Below, piece by piece: positions 10,438 to 23,008 of a DNA stretch of 64,000 nucleotides; within the stretch, counting starts at the first letter, position 1; every line of letters starts with the position of its first letter. Made by a program: the position numbers and the translations under genes. The notes under the pieces are model-generated. The model was given only the letters and a program-made list of their open reading frames with translations. It was not told the origin of the DNA and searched no databases. Where the stretch lies: positions 77,021,440 through 77,085,439 of the forward strand of contig NC_062232.1 of NCBI RefSeq assembly GCF_902686445.1, read 5' to 3'. This DNA is from Sciurus carolinensis. Taxonomy: Eukaryota; Chordata; Mammalia; Rodentia; Sciuridae.

Positions 10438-12387
10438 CTTTACTAGAAGATAAGTTTATTTTTAGTCCCTCAGATATGACGTGATAAATGTGTAGATGAG
10501 AATTGGAGTTACAATAAATCAGCTGAGCTAGCATTATTCTCTCTCAGAATCTTACTTGGTTTGATTAAAATAACAAAGTATAAGTATTCAGATGGTGTTT
10601 TATAAAAATCAACTTCAAAATAATTTTGTAGAATTATGTTACATTTATCTTTTAATGAGTACACAGAATTAAACTATTGATTTGCAAGGTCAAATAGTAA
10701 GTAATTATTAAAATAGTGATTGGAGTTATTTATAAAATCTTCCACTTTTTAATGTATTTGAACATATACAATATTATACAGAAACTGAATAAGTACTCTA
10801 TAGATATTTTTCAGTCAAAAAAATTAGTAGTATCACAAACACATTTTTCAAATTTAGCATTACTTAGATATCACTTGCAAAATTGTTGAAAATTTTATTT
10901 CAGCTGGGTATATAAAGAAACACACACACACATACATATATATATGTGATGAGTCACAGTATAAACTCTATTCCTTACCGTGAGAGTCAAAATAATCAAA
11001 ATCTTCTCAGATAGAAGACAATGGGCCATTCATTTGTGAAGTTAAGGGTTTCTTTGGGTGTGCATGTATTTCTGTTTGCCAACACTTTCCAAAGAATTTC
11101 ATGAATCAAAATAATAGAAATATATATACCTTTAGTCTAAGAAAAATGTCCCCCAAAAGGGACTAATAGTCTCTAATCTATATAAAATCCCTACAAAATT
11201 TCTGGAGAATTACGTTTGATATTTGTTTTTGAATGCATAGCAGATGCCTTATTGCTGGCTGCTGAGTGCCTGCCAGCGTAGCATGTGGTGATTATTACAG
11301 TACATGCTGAGTAACCAGTCAGCTGGAGAGTGCCGGCAGGGAAATGGGTACTTCATGAATAAACATTTGCTTAAAGATCACATTAAGTGTGACCACTTTT
11401 TGCAACTTCTCTAGTTAGTCCTTTGTCATAAATTGAAACAAAACCAATGTGAAAAACTGTAAGATTGTTTCTGTGTTCATAAATACTGAATTTTATGTAG
11501 CCTCGGATAGATGTGTGTGATGATGTTATCAATGGCAATGATACTGCATTCTTCTGCCTTTTTTAGCTGCCTTTTTTCTAGGTCAAATCCTCAGGTAATG
11601 GATGCCAGAGAATTAAAAAGTGAAGGGGTAAATGAAAAGAAAAAAAGTCAGTGGTAAATCTGTGACTGTCCTAAACTACTTATGCTCTTGAAGGGGTTTC
11701 TGAAGGTTAATTCTTGCTGGCAAAGGAACTGCTTTGGATGGTATTCATTTTGAGTGACTTTCAACAAAGTAAAACCTACAGATGCTTGCTGGTAGGAGAA
11801 AGTACAGTTTAGGACAACACAAGAAATGAGTGCATTTATATTCATGAATAAATTCATTTTTTTCTTTACATAATGGGGAGAATTTTGAATATTTCTTCAG
11901 TAACAAATGAACTGGCATCATGGGCTTGAGGAGCTTTTACAAAAATGACTTATAATTTTGCATGCAACTTCTCCATGTAATTTCCAGTTCTATTGAACTT
12001 CAGCTTTTGCAGTGATTATTATATTTTTTCAATGCTCCTTTAACCTGCTGTTTACAATCTTAATCTTTTTCTTCATTCTTTTTCATTTTATTGAGAAAAA
12101 TGACATCTATAGAGAAAATATTATCTTAGTTCATTTTTTCTCTACATTATAAACATATTAACAAGAGCATCTTTCTTTCTATTTTCTAGTACCAATAAAT
12201 ATGAATTTTGTGGGAGTGTTTTATATTCACATATACTCAAAGATTGAGAAACTGAAAAGGAAGGATAGGAGAAGAAAGAACACTTTCCTTAAGTAAAGCA
12301 TTAATTGTGATATCATTATGAATATGATTAATCAGTTCCATAGGTTAAAAAATAACTTGAATTTCTTTTATTTAAATTATGAAGAGA
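10438..12387. other. Unassigned intergenic DNA
   Basis: No gene is found. A (CA)/(TA) microsatellite lies at 10919-10948. The stretch 11225-11900 looks less repeat-like and less AT-rich than its neighbours; see findings. Confidence 0.5.
10919..10948. repeat. (CA)n(TA)n microsatellite
   Basis: An ACACACACAC run merges into ATATATATGTG. Confidence 0.9.
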
Positions 12388-12472
12388 ACCGGGGGTGTAT
12401 CTTAGTGGTAGAGTGTTTGCCTAGTATGTGTGAGGCCTCAAGTTCAATTGCAGCTCTGCAAAACATATATAA
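12388..12472 (+). mobile_element. ID-type tRNA-like SINE, diverged
   Basis: It shows the A-box-like 'TTAGTGGTAGAGTG', then TTGCCTAG and the B-box-like 'AAGTTCAAT' in SINE order, but with several substitutions. This suggests an older copy. Confidence 0.75.
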
Positions 12473-12805
12473 AGAGAGTTTGCTGTTTAAATGAAGAGAG
12501 AAGCATGATAATAAACAGAACATAAAACAAATCCTACTTAATGAACACTAGATGCATTTTTGAAAAGAGTGATGTTGTCTTCTAATTACACTTAATTAAA
12601 CTTTGATATGTCCAGCAACGGATGTTATGCTTAGCAATCATTTGATTCAGATAGTGGTTTTTAGGCTTTTATATAATAGAAAGATACTATTGTCTCTTTG
12701 TAGTAAATAAATAATTTAGGTGGAAGTACTTTGAAACTACATAAAAATCCTATTTAATCATTATATTTTATTTTCTTCTTTTTTCCTCTTTATGCCTTTG
12801 AACAC

Positions 12806-14577
12806 ATGATTTCATATTTCAAATGGATTATAATTCATTTAACATCACTGTTTGTTTTGATGTACTCATTGTACATAATATGCCAGTATGAACTTCTTTG
12901 CTCTGGCCTCAGTCCTTTTGACATGTCTCCATTTGTATTTTCTGCTCTTTTGTTTAAATATACTTCACATATTACTCAATTCCTCCATTTAAAAGGATTT
13001 GATTCAGTAGTTTTCAGCATATTCTCTGTGTTGTTCTGTCATCCCCATGAAGGGCATTTCTTCACTTCAAAAAACAATTGTCATCATTTTTAGTTATTCA
13101 CTTTTCCCTATTCCCCTCAGTCCTTAAAATCACTAATTTACTTCTTATCTCTATGGTTTTGACTATTATGGACTTTTCATATGAATATAATCAAACAATA
13201 TGTGGTCTTTTGTGTCTGAATTTTTGGCTGAGTATAATGTTTCCAAGGTTCATTAGTCTTGTTGACTGAATCAGGATGTCCTTCTTTTAAATGGCTGAAT
13301 GATATTCCATTCTATAGATATATCATACTTTGTCAAGCCATAAATCTGTCAATGGACATTAATGTTGCTTCTACTTTATGTTAAGAATAATGTTCTTATG
13401 AACATTCATGAATGATTTTTTTGTGTGTGAATAGCTGTTTTCAATACTCCCATTTGTATATCTGTGTGGAATTGCTGAGGCATATAGTAAATCCATGATG
13501 AACATATGGAAGATCTGCCAAACTCTTTTTCCAAGCAGCTGCATTACTTTACAACTCCACCAGCAATAAATAATGGTTCCAGTTTTACAACATCCTTGAA
13601 AATGTTTTTTATGATGTCTTTATTTTATTGCCATCCCAGTGGATGTGAAGAGGTGTAGCATTGTGGTTTGAATTTGCATCTTTCCAATGACTAATGATGT
13701 TCAACATGTGTGCGCTGATTGGATGAGTGTTTATCATTGGATAAACTTTTCATTAAATCATTCACCTATATTTATATTATTTATATTTTTGTTGCTCAGT
13801 TGTAAGAATTATATATATATTCTGGATAAAAGACTCTTATTAGATATGTGATTTGTAAATATTTTGTCCATACTCTAGTTACATTTTCATTTTCTTGATA
13901 TATGTACTTTTCTATTTTTTATGAAGTTCAGTTTGTCTATTTTTTTATCACTTTTTCTTTTATTGTTCTACGAAGGCTTTGCCTAATAGTCACAAAAGTT
14001 TTCTCTTATGATTTCTTCTCAGCATAATATGCTTACAGATCCTATATAAAGGTATTTGATGTATTTTCAGTTAATTTTCATATTGTATGAAGAAGGATTA
14101 CAACTTCATTCTTTGCATGAGGATATCAGTTTGTTCCAGAAAAGTTTGTTGAAAACATTAATTCTTTTCTCATTGAATTATTTTATGTTAATGGTAAAAC
14201 TGGATGGATCACAAATGTGAGGGTTTACTTCTGAATTCTATTCATTCATGTATTTATCCTACTCCAGTTCTACCCTTTCTTGATTACTAAAGCTTTGGAG
14301 TAAGTTTGAAACATTGAAGTGATAGTACTCCAATGGTGTTATTTTAGAGATTCCTTTGACTATTCTTGGTCCCTAAGACTTCCATTAAGAATGGTAGCAT
14401 CAACTTTAAAGATTATGCTAAAATCAAGCAGGGAATTTGATAGAATGCATGTTGAATCTATAAATCAACTATGGGAATATTATCATATTCACAATACTGA
14501 GCCCTTGATTTATTAATATCAGGTGCATTTGCTTGTATTTAGGTCTTCAATAATATATTCTTTCCATAATGTTTTAT
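12806..14577 (-). mobile_element. Old L1 3' half, antisense
   Basis: The plus strand carries reverse-complement L1 hallmarks: 'GGCTGAATGATATTCCATT', 'AACAT…TGTTGCTTCTA', 'ATTGCTGAGGCATATAG' and 'CTGCATTACTTTACA…CTCCACCAGCAA', in the same order as in the full L1 at 4050-4340. It is heavily diverged with no open frame. Confidence 0.75.
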
Positions 14578-14661
14578 AGGGCTAGTGATATAGATCAGCG
14601 GTAAAGTACTTGCATAGTAAGCATAAGGTCCTGGGTTCAATCCCCAGCACCAGAAAAAAAA
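14578..14661 (+). mobile_element. ID-type SINE
   Basis: GGGCTAGTGATATAGATCAG followed by GCGGTAAAGTACTTGC and CCTGGGTTCAATCCCCAGCACC, then an A tail. It is inserted in antisense L1 sequence. Confidence 0.88.
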
Positions 14662-15466
14662 TGTTTTGTAATGTTCAGAGCACAAGTTTTTCACCTGCTT
14701 AGTAGTCTATTCCTAAATATTTTATTTCATTTCTACTCTATTTTATTCAATTTAATAATATTATAAATAGAATTGTTTTCTTGATTATGTTTTAGACAGC
14801 TCATTGCTAATATATAGAAACATAACTTGTAAATTTCATAACTTGTTGATTTTATTCTTCAGTTCTCATAATTTCTTTATGGATTCCTCATAATTGTCCA
14901 TATATGAAATTAAATTCTCTTCAGAGAGATGGGTTTGCTCTTCCTTCTGATCTGGATGCCTTAATTAATTTATATTTTGGTAATTTTTTTTCAATTTACA
15001 AAAACAAAATGGCATAACATGAGATGTTTTGATACATGTATACTTTGAACAGTCAGGTAAAATATATCTCCTCAAATATTTATCACTTCTTTATGGCAGA
15101 AACACTCAAAGTCCTTTTATCTAGCTTCTTTATACATCTATAGTCACCCTACTGTGTAACAGCACCCTAGAAATTCTTACTCCCATCTAACTGTAAGTTG
15201 ATACTCACTGATGAACCTTTCTCCATCTCACCCTCCCATATACTCTTCTCAGTCTCTGGTAACCACTATTGTCTCAACTGTTAACAAGATTGATTTTTTT
15301 TTAGATTCCACATATGCGTGAAATCTTGAGGTATTTATTTTTCTCCTCCTTTCTTATTTCACTTAACATAATGTCCTCCAATTCCATCCATGTTGTCACA
15401 AATGACGAATTTCATTCTTTTTATGATTAAATAGTATTCCATTATGTATATATGTATCTAATTTCC

Positions 15467-15545
15467 TTACATCTTTCCTTCCTCCCTTCCTTCCTTCCTT
15501 CCTCCCTCCCTTTCTTTTTTTCCCTTTCTTCCCCTCCTTTTCTCT
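15467..15545. repeat. (CCTT)n/(CTTT)n pyrimidine microsatellite
   Basis: A run of CCTT, CCCT and CTTT units about 80 bp long. It lies at the poly(A)-derived end of the neighbouring antisense SINE, a common origin for such tracts. Confidence 0.9.
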
Positions 15546-15550
15546 TTTAG

Positions 15551-15625
15551 GGTGCTGGGGATCAAACCCAGCACCTTACATAGGCTAGGAGAGTGCTCTA
15601 CCACTGAGCTATGTACCCAACTCCT
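15551..15625 (-). mobile_element. ID-type SINE, antisense
   Basis: GGTGCTGGGGATCAAACCCAG followed by AGAGTGCTCTACCACTGAGCTA is the reverse complement of the ID core. Confidence 0.87.
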
Positions 15626-16580
15626 ACTAAATTTTCTTTGCCATCATTTGTTGATGAACACGTAGATCGTTTTCATTTCTCAGCTATTGTGAATAGCACT
15701 GCAATGAATATGGGAGTGCAGATGGCTCTTCAATATACTTATTTATTTTCTTTGAGTATGTGCCCAGTAGTGGAATTGTTGGATCATATGGCAATTCTAT
15801 TTTTAATGTTTTGAGAAATGTTCATACTGTATTCCATAAGGGCTATACTAATTTATATTCCCAGCAACTGTGCAAAACTTTCCTGCTCTCCACACCCTTG
15901 CCAGCATTTATTACCTTTTATTTTTTTTATAATGGTCATTCTTGTTGGACTGAGGTGACAACTCATTGTGATCTTGCTTTGTGTTTCTTTTATGATTAAT
16001 GATGTGAGCATTTTTTCATATATCTATTGACCATTTGTATATCTTTTTTTGGAAAATGTCTATTTAGATAAATTACCCATTTTTAATCAAGTTATTTGCT
16101 TTTTTACTGTTAAGTTTTTGAGTTCCTTATATATTGAGGTGATTGAACCCTTATGAGATGTATTGTTTGCAAATATTTCTTCCATTCTATAGATTGTCTC
16201 TGCACTCTGCTCTTTGCTGTGATGAAGCTTTTTAGTTTTATACATCCCATTCATCTATTTTTGCTTTACTTTCCTATTATTTTGGAGTCTTGTCCCACCA
16301 AAATTCTTGTCCATTCCATTGTCCTGAAGTGTTTTGTCTACATTTTCTTGTAGTAGATTCATTGCTTCAGGTCTTATATTTGTCTTTCCTACGTTTTGAC
16401 TTGATTTTGGTAACTGATAAGAGTTAGGGGTCTAGTTTCATTCTTCTGCATGTGGATACCCAAATTGCCTACATTATTGAAAAGACTGCCCTTTTTCCAA
16501 TGTGTCCTTAGTGCGTTAATTTATTTCTCTTGCCTAACTTCTCAAGCTAGGATCTTTGTTACAATGTTATATAGAAATGG

Positions 16581-17380
16581 TTAACAGAACACATTCCTCT
16601 CTATATTCTGATCTTAGGAAGAAAGTACTCAGCCTTTCACCAACAAGTATCATATTACCTCTGGGTTTTTAATAAATGCCCTTTATCAAGTTAAGGAATT
16701 TCCTTTTCTTCCTACTTTTTAAATGTTTTTATTATGTTGTATATTTGATAACATAAAAGTCTTAATGGTTTTTCAGTATGTCTATTAGTCACACAAATAT
16801 ATGTGAATATAGATGACTTTCCATGCATTTATTAATCCATGCAGTGGCATAGAGGTCCAAGATATTTAGATAACATTTTGATACATGCTTCTTTTATTGC
16901 TTTGAGAGGAAAGAACAGACTTAAGAATTTTACATGGTCTTTTCACTAGTCAGAAATAGAGACATGACCTCCCCACCTACAAAAGAGGACAGGTCTTTGT
17001 TGTTTGTGTAGTTCTTTGTTGACTATTGAATGAATTGTATAATTTACATTCAGATATCTAAACCCTAACTGCCAATGTGAATGTATATGGAAATAGGACC
17101 TGTAGGATGTGCTAAAGGTTAAATGAGTTTATAAGGGTGGGGCCTTAGTTTTGTTTTTTTTTTTTTTTTTTTTTAGCATTTATGTACTTTTAAGATGAGG
17201 AAGAGAAATCAGAGCTTTCTTTTCTACAAAGCGAGGACAAAACAGGAAGTCAATCATCTGTAAGCCATAAAAAGAGCCCTCACTAGGAAGTGAATTACCT
17301 GACATCTTGATCTTCTTAGTCTTCAAAAGTGTTAGAAAATTATGTTTAAACAACATTGACAGCCTTATGGTCTTCCCTCG
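16581..17380. other. Unassigned, probably further antisense L1
   Basis: The segment 16581-16750 still reads like antisense L1 ('ACAGAACACATTCCTC…GATCTTAGGAAGAAAG' order). A T run of about 24 bases lies at 17151-17174. No gene is visible. Confidence 0.4.
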
Positions 17381-17762
17381 TGTTTTAGCCAGCTTCATGT
17401 TGCTGTGATTCAAAGGTCTCGGTCCATAGACAACAGATTCTATTGCTCTGACCCAAGATAAGACAGTATATCACGGGGTAATGACATGGCAGAAGGAAGT
17501 AAAGGAAATTGTTCCCTCATAGCAGCAAGGAAGTAGAGAGAATAAGAGGGGATGGAGGCAGGGAAGACATACCCTTCCAGGGCTTGCCCCCAGGGACCCA
17601 CCTCCTCTAGCCACACTCCACCTGCCTACAGTTACCATCCAGTCTATTCAAACTAGGATGGACTGATTAAGTTATAGCTCTCATATGCCAATCATTTCAC
17701 TTCTGAATATTCCAACATAATGCAGGAGCTCTTGGTGGACACCTCATACCCAAACTATAACA
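17381..17762 (-). mobile_element. MaLR (MST-like) LTR, antisense, internally deleted
   Basis: It starts TGTTTTAGCCAGCTTCATG and ends CCAAACTATAACA, the reverse complement of a MaLR LTR 3' end and the 'TGTTATGGTTTGG' type of 5' end. The usual segment after GCTGTGA is shortened. The flanks CCTCG (left) and CCTCA (right) are a near-match for a 5-bp target-site duplication. Confidence 0.75.
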
Positions 17763-17799
17763 CCTCACATACCAGAAGTCTCTTTTCTCTTGCTGCTTT

Positions 17800-19790
17800 T
17801 CAGATTTTCTTTTTGTCTTTGATTTTTGACAGTTTGATTTGTAGTATCCTGGTGAATTCTTTCTTCTTTACCTGTATGGAAAATTTGATATTTAACCAGT
17901 TTAGGAACATTTGATCTTCATGTGCCTGGATTTTCACATCTTTCCTCAGATTTAGAAAATATTGTCATTGTTTCTTTAAATGATATCTTTGTCCCTGTCT
18001 TTCTTTTTAAAATCATATAATGCTAAAGTTTTCTCTCAATGCTATCTCATAGATTCCATAGACTTCATTCATTTCTTATTTTTCCTCTTACTGGATATTT
18101 TCAAATGACCTGTCTTCAAGTTCACAGATTATTTCTTCTGTATGTTGAAGTCTTCTGTTGATGCTCTCTTTTACATTTTTAACTCCATTCATTGTATTTT
18201 TCAGCAACAGAATTTCTATTCCTTTATTATCATTTCTCTGTTGAAGTTCTAATTTTTTCATCCATTGTCCTGATTTTTGTGATTTGCCTATCTGTGTTCT
18301 CTTTAACTTACTGATATTTCTTAAAAAGTACTTTGATTCCTTTGTAAGGCAATTTATAGATGTTGAGGTCATTTACTGGAAAATTATTATGTACCTTTGG
18401 TGGCTTCATACATCCTTGGTTTTCATGTTCATTATTTATTTGCACTAATATCTGTACATTTGATGGAATAATCAGCTCTTCCAGAGTTTATAGACTGATG
18501 ACAGTGGGAAAGACCTCCATCTATATGGGAGGGTTGAGTATGCCAGCTGAAGGGGTTCTAGCTGTGGTAAGGGTATAGTGTTGTAGTTTCTGTGCAGCTG
18601 TAAGCTAAGGTTAGCATTGTCAAAGATTGCAGGAGTCCTCAGTGGCCAAGGTTATGGGGTATCCATAGTGGTGACAAGTGTTGGTGGAGTTTTTGGTTGC
18701 AAAGGTTTCTGGGTTTGGTCCTACTAATACCTTTTACTTTCATGGACAAGGGGACTCCTGTGGTTGCCAGGCCCAGTGGCATTCATGCTCATGATGATGG
18801 ATGCACTGTTGTCTGTTGTGCAGTTTCTGTGGAAAGTCATAGAACTGAGACCTAGGATTCAAACAGTCATTGAGAAGCCACAGTTCTAGAGTCTGGGGAA
18901 GTAGTGGCACCAGTTCCTAGGGCATAGGTGTTCCCACTGTCACATCAGTAATTGTGTGTGAGGTGTAGGTGATAATGAACAAGACAGGGAGCTGAGATCT
19001 AGAATGTGGATATATGCAGATCTACTATTCCTATGGAGAATGGGGCATAGACATTCTTATTGCCATGGTGGCTCTGGTGTCCATGAAACTGGTACTTGCA
19101 GAGTGGCTAGGGAATGTGCACATACCTGGTGTGGTGTAAGTTCCAGGGTCCAAGGAACAGGCTAGCTTGCTATAGTGGTGGCTTCAATGTTTGAGGCATT
19201 GCAACTCATAGAACAGTGGTGGATCTAAGGCCTAGAGTGTGGGCATGTGCACAGTGACAGCAGCACTGGGGCTTATAGCAGGGCTTAGTCTATACTAGCA
19301 ATGGCTCTAGTGCCTGAGATGTGAGCAAATGTGATGTGGCTGTGGAACTGGAATATGGATCATAGACATGCGTGGGAGTGACAGCAGCTCTGGGGTCTTG
19401 GGTACATGCCAGTTTAGTGGAATGGAAGTTCTAGTATTGGGATAGCATAACAGCAGACCCTTCTTGTAGGGGAGGGTCACAATAGCATCTCTCTTTCTTT
19501 GTGGTTGTTACAAGCACAAGAAGAGTAGGCTTTGGGGATCATCATGGTGGCACTTGGGTATGGCTGATACTAATATTCCCTGTCCTTTGTTTTTAATTAT
19601 TCCCAGATGTCTCAGGTATGTTGATAATCCCAGTGATTGTTTTTTGTTCTATTCTGTTGCCAAAGGCTCTTCATTGGATCCTTAGGCCCCCTCTAGACTC
19701 TGTTTTCATTAATGGATAAATGTCTAATTGTTGATTTTTGTGGTAGAATAAGAGCTGGTATCTCCTACTCTGCCATACTCTTAGCATGTG
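17800..19790 (-). mobile_element. Old L1 ORF1 and 5' UTR, antisense
   Basis: 17800-18560 matches the antisense L1 ORF1 layout ('CTTCAAGTTCACAGATTATTTCTTC', 'TGTTGAAGTTCTAATTTTTTCATCC' in pieces). 18560-19700 is a GC-richer, internally repetitive stretch with recurring 'TGAG(A/G)CCTAG' and 'GTGACAGCAGC' phrases, as expected of an old L1 5' UTR. The end near 19770-19790 reads 'TCTCCTACTCTGCCATAC', the reverse complement of an L1-like 'ATGGCAGAGTAGGAGA' start. Confidence 0.65.
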
Positions 19791-19922
19791 ATTTGCAAGT
19801 GTTTTCTCCTGATAGGTAATAGACAGACATGAGCAGTGGGAACATGAGGTTAAGGGGATAATTCTATAAACTGGGCCCACTGTTCTGACACCCATGTGCT
19901 TTCTTTTAAAAAACAATTTTCC

Positions 19923-20482
19923 TGCAACCCTGCCTGGCTTAAGTCAATAGGGGATGTTACGTTCCTCAGCAAGCAACCTGTTATCTGTATGAGAAATACA
20001 GGTCCAAAATACTGATAAGAATACAGGTTACCCTGGAGGGGAGGACTTGTGTGGTACTTACACAGACCAGGTTCCAGAACTCAGGAAGATAAGGATAATT
20101 CCCCCCTAACCATAAAATCTGTAAGAACAGGTTCCAGTTGGAATTGGTCAGCATTGCCCAGAGTGACCTAGAGTTGTCATGAGCAGTGGAGAGTTGAAAA
20201 TCTGATGTCATCCTGCTGACAGGCAAAAATCAAGAAGTGGACCTGGGCAGGACTCTGTAAACTTCCCCAATAAAACTAGAGGGCAGGAGGGGCACGTCAT
20301 TCTTCTCTCCCATTCTTTCCCTTAAGACTATACCCCCTTTTCCCTTTTCCTATCCCCTCAATAAACTCATGCCTGCTACTCTAAGCAATAAATTTGAAAT
20401 CTTTCTGACACGATCACAAGAACCAGTGAGATAGGACTGCTATGATTGCCTTAGATTCACAACAGACCCTTGTCCTGTAACA
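19923..20482 (+). mobile_element. Solo LTR, probably class I (ERV1)
   Basis: A 560-bp segment beginning TG and ending CA. It has a pyrimidine-rich stretch, then an AATAAA signal in CCCTCAATAAACTC near 20360, followed by a short U5-like tail ending CCTGTAACA. TTCC occurs on both sides (19919-19922 and 20483-20486), fitting a 4-bp duplication. The boundaries are tentative, because a 4-bp match can arise by chance. Confidence 0.55.
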
Positions 20483-20763
20483 TTCCAAATTCACTTTTTA
20501 AATGCTATACTTTGAAACACAAAAGTTTAAAATTGTGATGATATTCAATATATCAATTTCTTTGTTTGTGTTTGTTATGTATAACTCTACATAGCCTAAT
20601 CAAAAACCACCAGGATTCACTCATATTTTCTGATAATAATTTTGTAATTTAAGTTTTTACTGTTTGCTCTTAAATTATTTTTTAATTTTATTGTGTGGTG
20701 TAAGGTATAGATCCAAGTTCATTTTTTTGTGTGTGTGTGTATATTGAATTGCTCCATCACTGT

Positions 20764-21170
20764 TGTTTTAGTCAACTTTTTTGCTGCTGTGACTAAAAGA
20801 TCTGACCAGAACAATTTTAAAGGAGGAAAAGTTTATTTGAGGACTCATGGCTTCAAAGGTCTTGGTCCATAGAAGGCCAGCTCCATTGCTCAGGGCTCAA
20901 GGTGAGGTTGAATATCATGGTGGGAGAGGGCGGCAGAGGGAAGCCACTCGTATCATGATCAGAAAGCAGAGAGAGAGTCCACTCGCCAGATACAAATATA
21001 TACCCAAGTCAGGCCCCAATTCCCACCTCCTCCAACCACATCCTACTACTTCAGTTACCACTCAGCTATTCCCTATCAGGGGATCAAGTCACTGTTTGGG
21101 TTAAGTAAGATTCTCACAACCCAATCATTTCTCCTCTGAACCTTCTTGTATTGTCTCACGTGTGAGCTTG
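20764..21170 (-). mobile_element. MaLR (MST-like) LTR, antisense, 5' truncated
   Basis: It begins TGTTTTAGTCAACTTTTTTGC and has the typical AGGAGGAAAAGTTTATTTG (reverse complement of the poly(A) signal region), 'CATGGTGGGAGAGGG' and CCAATCATTTCTCCTCTGAAC. It ends early, without the ACCATAACA terminus. Confidence 0.8.
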
Positions 21171-21566
21171 TTTTAAAGACTATTTCCCTATTGAATGGTA
21201 ATGGTTCAATTGTCCAATGTCAATTGACTATAAATGTATAGATGAATTTCTTTAACTTTCTGTATTACTTTTCTATTCTCCATTTCATTAATTTCTACTG
21301 TTTTTACTATTGCCTTTCTTCTGCATTCTTGGGTTTTTAGTTTTTTATTTTCTGCTCTCCTACGATGAAGTTTATATCATTCATTTAAGGTCTTTATTCT
21401 TATTAGAGTCATTTGAAGTTAGAAATTTCTCTCTTAGTGCTGCTTTAACTGTAGTCTCTTAGTTTTTTTTGTGTGTGTTTTCATTTCATTAACCTCTATG
21501 TGTTTTCTGATTTCCATTGTAACTTCTCCACGGACCCATTTGTTATTTAGCAGTGTGTTTTTAATT

Positions 21567-21986
21567 TGTTTTACTCAGCTTTATGTCACTGTGAACAAAA
21601 TACCCAAAAAGAACAATTTAGAGGAGGAAAAGTTTATTAGGGGCTCAGGGGTTCAGAAGTCTCAATCCATACAGGGCTGACTCCAGTGTTCTGGGCCCAA
21701 GGTGAGGCAACACATCATGGTGGAAGGTCCGAGTAGAAGAAAGCTGCTTAGGTCATGGTCAGGTTAGCAAGGGGCTACGGAGAAGATGCATCCTTACGGG
21801 GAACATCCCCAGTGACAAAACCTCCTCTAGCCATCTCCTACCTGGCTTCAGTTACAACCCAGTCAGTCCATTCCAACTAGGATGCACTGATTATATTACA
21901 GCTCTCATTAGTCCAAGCATTTTATTTCTGAACATTCCTGCATTAATACAGGAGTTTTACAGACTCCTCATATCCAAACCATAACA
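21567..21986 (-). mobile_element. MaLR (MST-like) LTR, antisense, complete
   Basis: It runs from TGTTTTACTCAGCTTTATG to CCAAACCATAACA with the same internal landmarks as 20764-21170, and it interrupts antisense L1 ORF2 sequence. Confidence 0.85.
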
Positions 21987-22898
21987 ATTTTCAAAATTAT
22001 TTTATTGATTTTTAAAAATTATATTCCATTTGGTCAGAGAAATTTCTTTATATGATTTCAATACTATCAAATTATGTAAATTTCCTTTGTGGCTGATACA
22101 TGGTCTCTTTTGGAGAATGTTCCATGTATGCTTAATAAGCATGCTGTTAAGTAGATACTTTTATAGATGTTTCTTAAGTTCAGTTGGTTTACAGTTTTGT
22201 TTAGGTCTCATATTTTTTGTTGATCCTCAGTCTAGTTATCCCATCCATTATTCAAAACCAGGTATTAACATCTCAATGATTATAGTTGAATTATCTATTT
22301 CTCTCTTCTATTCTTTCTTTACTCTTTCACATATTTAAGGATTCTATTAGGTGTTTCTACTTTTAGAAGTTTTGTGTGTTCCTTTTATAATGAAAAATCT
22401 GTCTTTAATGACAACTTTTGTCTTAAATTCTATCTTATATGATATTATTGTAGCCACTCTAAATCTTTTCTAAGTACTATTTTCATGGTTTATCTCTTTT
22501 TACCATTTACTTTGAAACTATTTGTTTCTTTGAATATGTTTATTCTAAACAACATATATTTGGACCATGTTTATTTTTCTGTCATGCCAATATCTGTCTT
22601 TTGACTGCAGTGTTGAATCTCTTTTTGTTTACTTTAATTGTTAAGATAGGATGTAAACCTGTCAAATTGCTCTTTTGTATGTTTTGTGTAGCTGTTTTTC
22701 CTTCTCTTATTCCATTAAAGCCTGCTTTTCTATTTATAGATCTTTTCTAGAACACAATTTTATTCTCCTTTCTCTATATGTTTTGAGCTTTCCCTTGGGC
22801 TGCCCCTGAGGATTACAATTATTACTTTAATTGAATACAATGTAGTTTAGAATTATACCAACTTAATTTTATTTTTTAATTTTTAAACATTTTTTTTA

Positions 22899-23008
22899 GT
22901 TGTCAGTGGACCTTTATTTTATTTATTTATATGCAGTACTGAGAGTTGAACCCAGTGCCTCACACATGCTAGGTAAGCACTCTACCACTGAGCTACAACT
23001 CCAGCCCA
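22899..23008 (-). mobile_element. ID SINE with T-rich extension, antisense
   Basis: The extended ID form: TTAGTTGTCAGTGGACCTTTATTTTATTTATTTATATG-type spacer (shown in outline), then GTTGAACCCAGTGCCTCACA, GCACTCTACCACTGAGCTA and CCAGCCC. Confidence 0.85.

Larger units (their letters stand above)
14662..16580 (-). mobile_element. Old L1 fragments, antisense, interrupted by an ID SINE
   Basis: After a 3' UTR-like stretch (14980-15345), the plus strand again shows antisense L1 ORF2 order: 'TCACTTAACATAATGTCCTCCAATTCCATCCA', 'GATTAAATAGTATTCCATTATG', 'CAATGAATATGGGAGTGCA', 'CCAGTAGTGGAATTGTTGGATCATATGG' and 'CTCCACACCCTTGCCAGCATTT' (shown in pieces). It duplicates the content of 12806-14577, so this is a second L1 copy. 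A (CCTT)n tract and an ID element split it near 15470-15625. Confidence 0.8.

Noticed and set aside
20764..21986. Two same-strand MaLR LTRs as the ends of one provirus
   Set aside because: The sequence between them is antisense L1, not MaLR internal sequence, so they look like two separate insertions.
22030..22338. 102-codon plus-strand frame
   Set aside because: It is the antisense of an old L1 ORF2 fragment.
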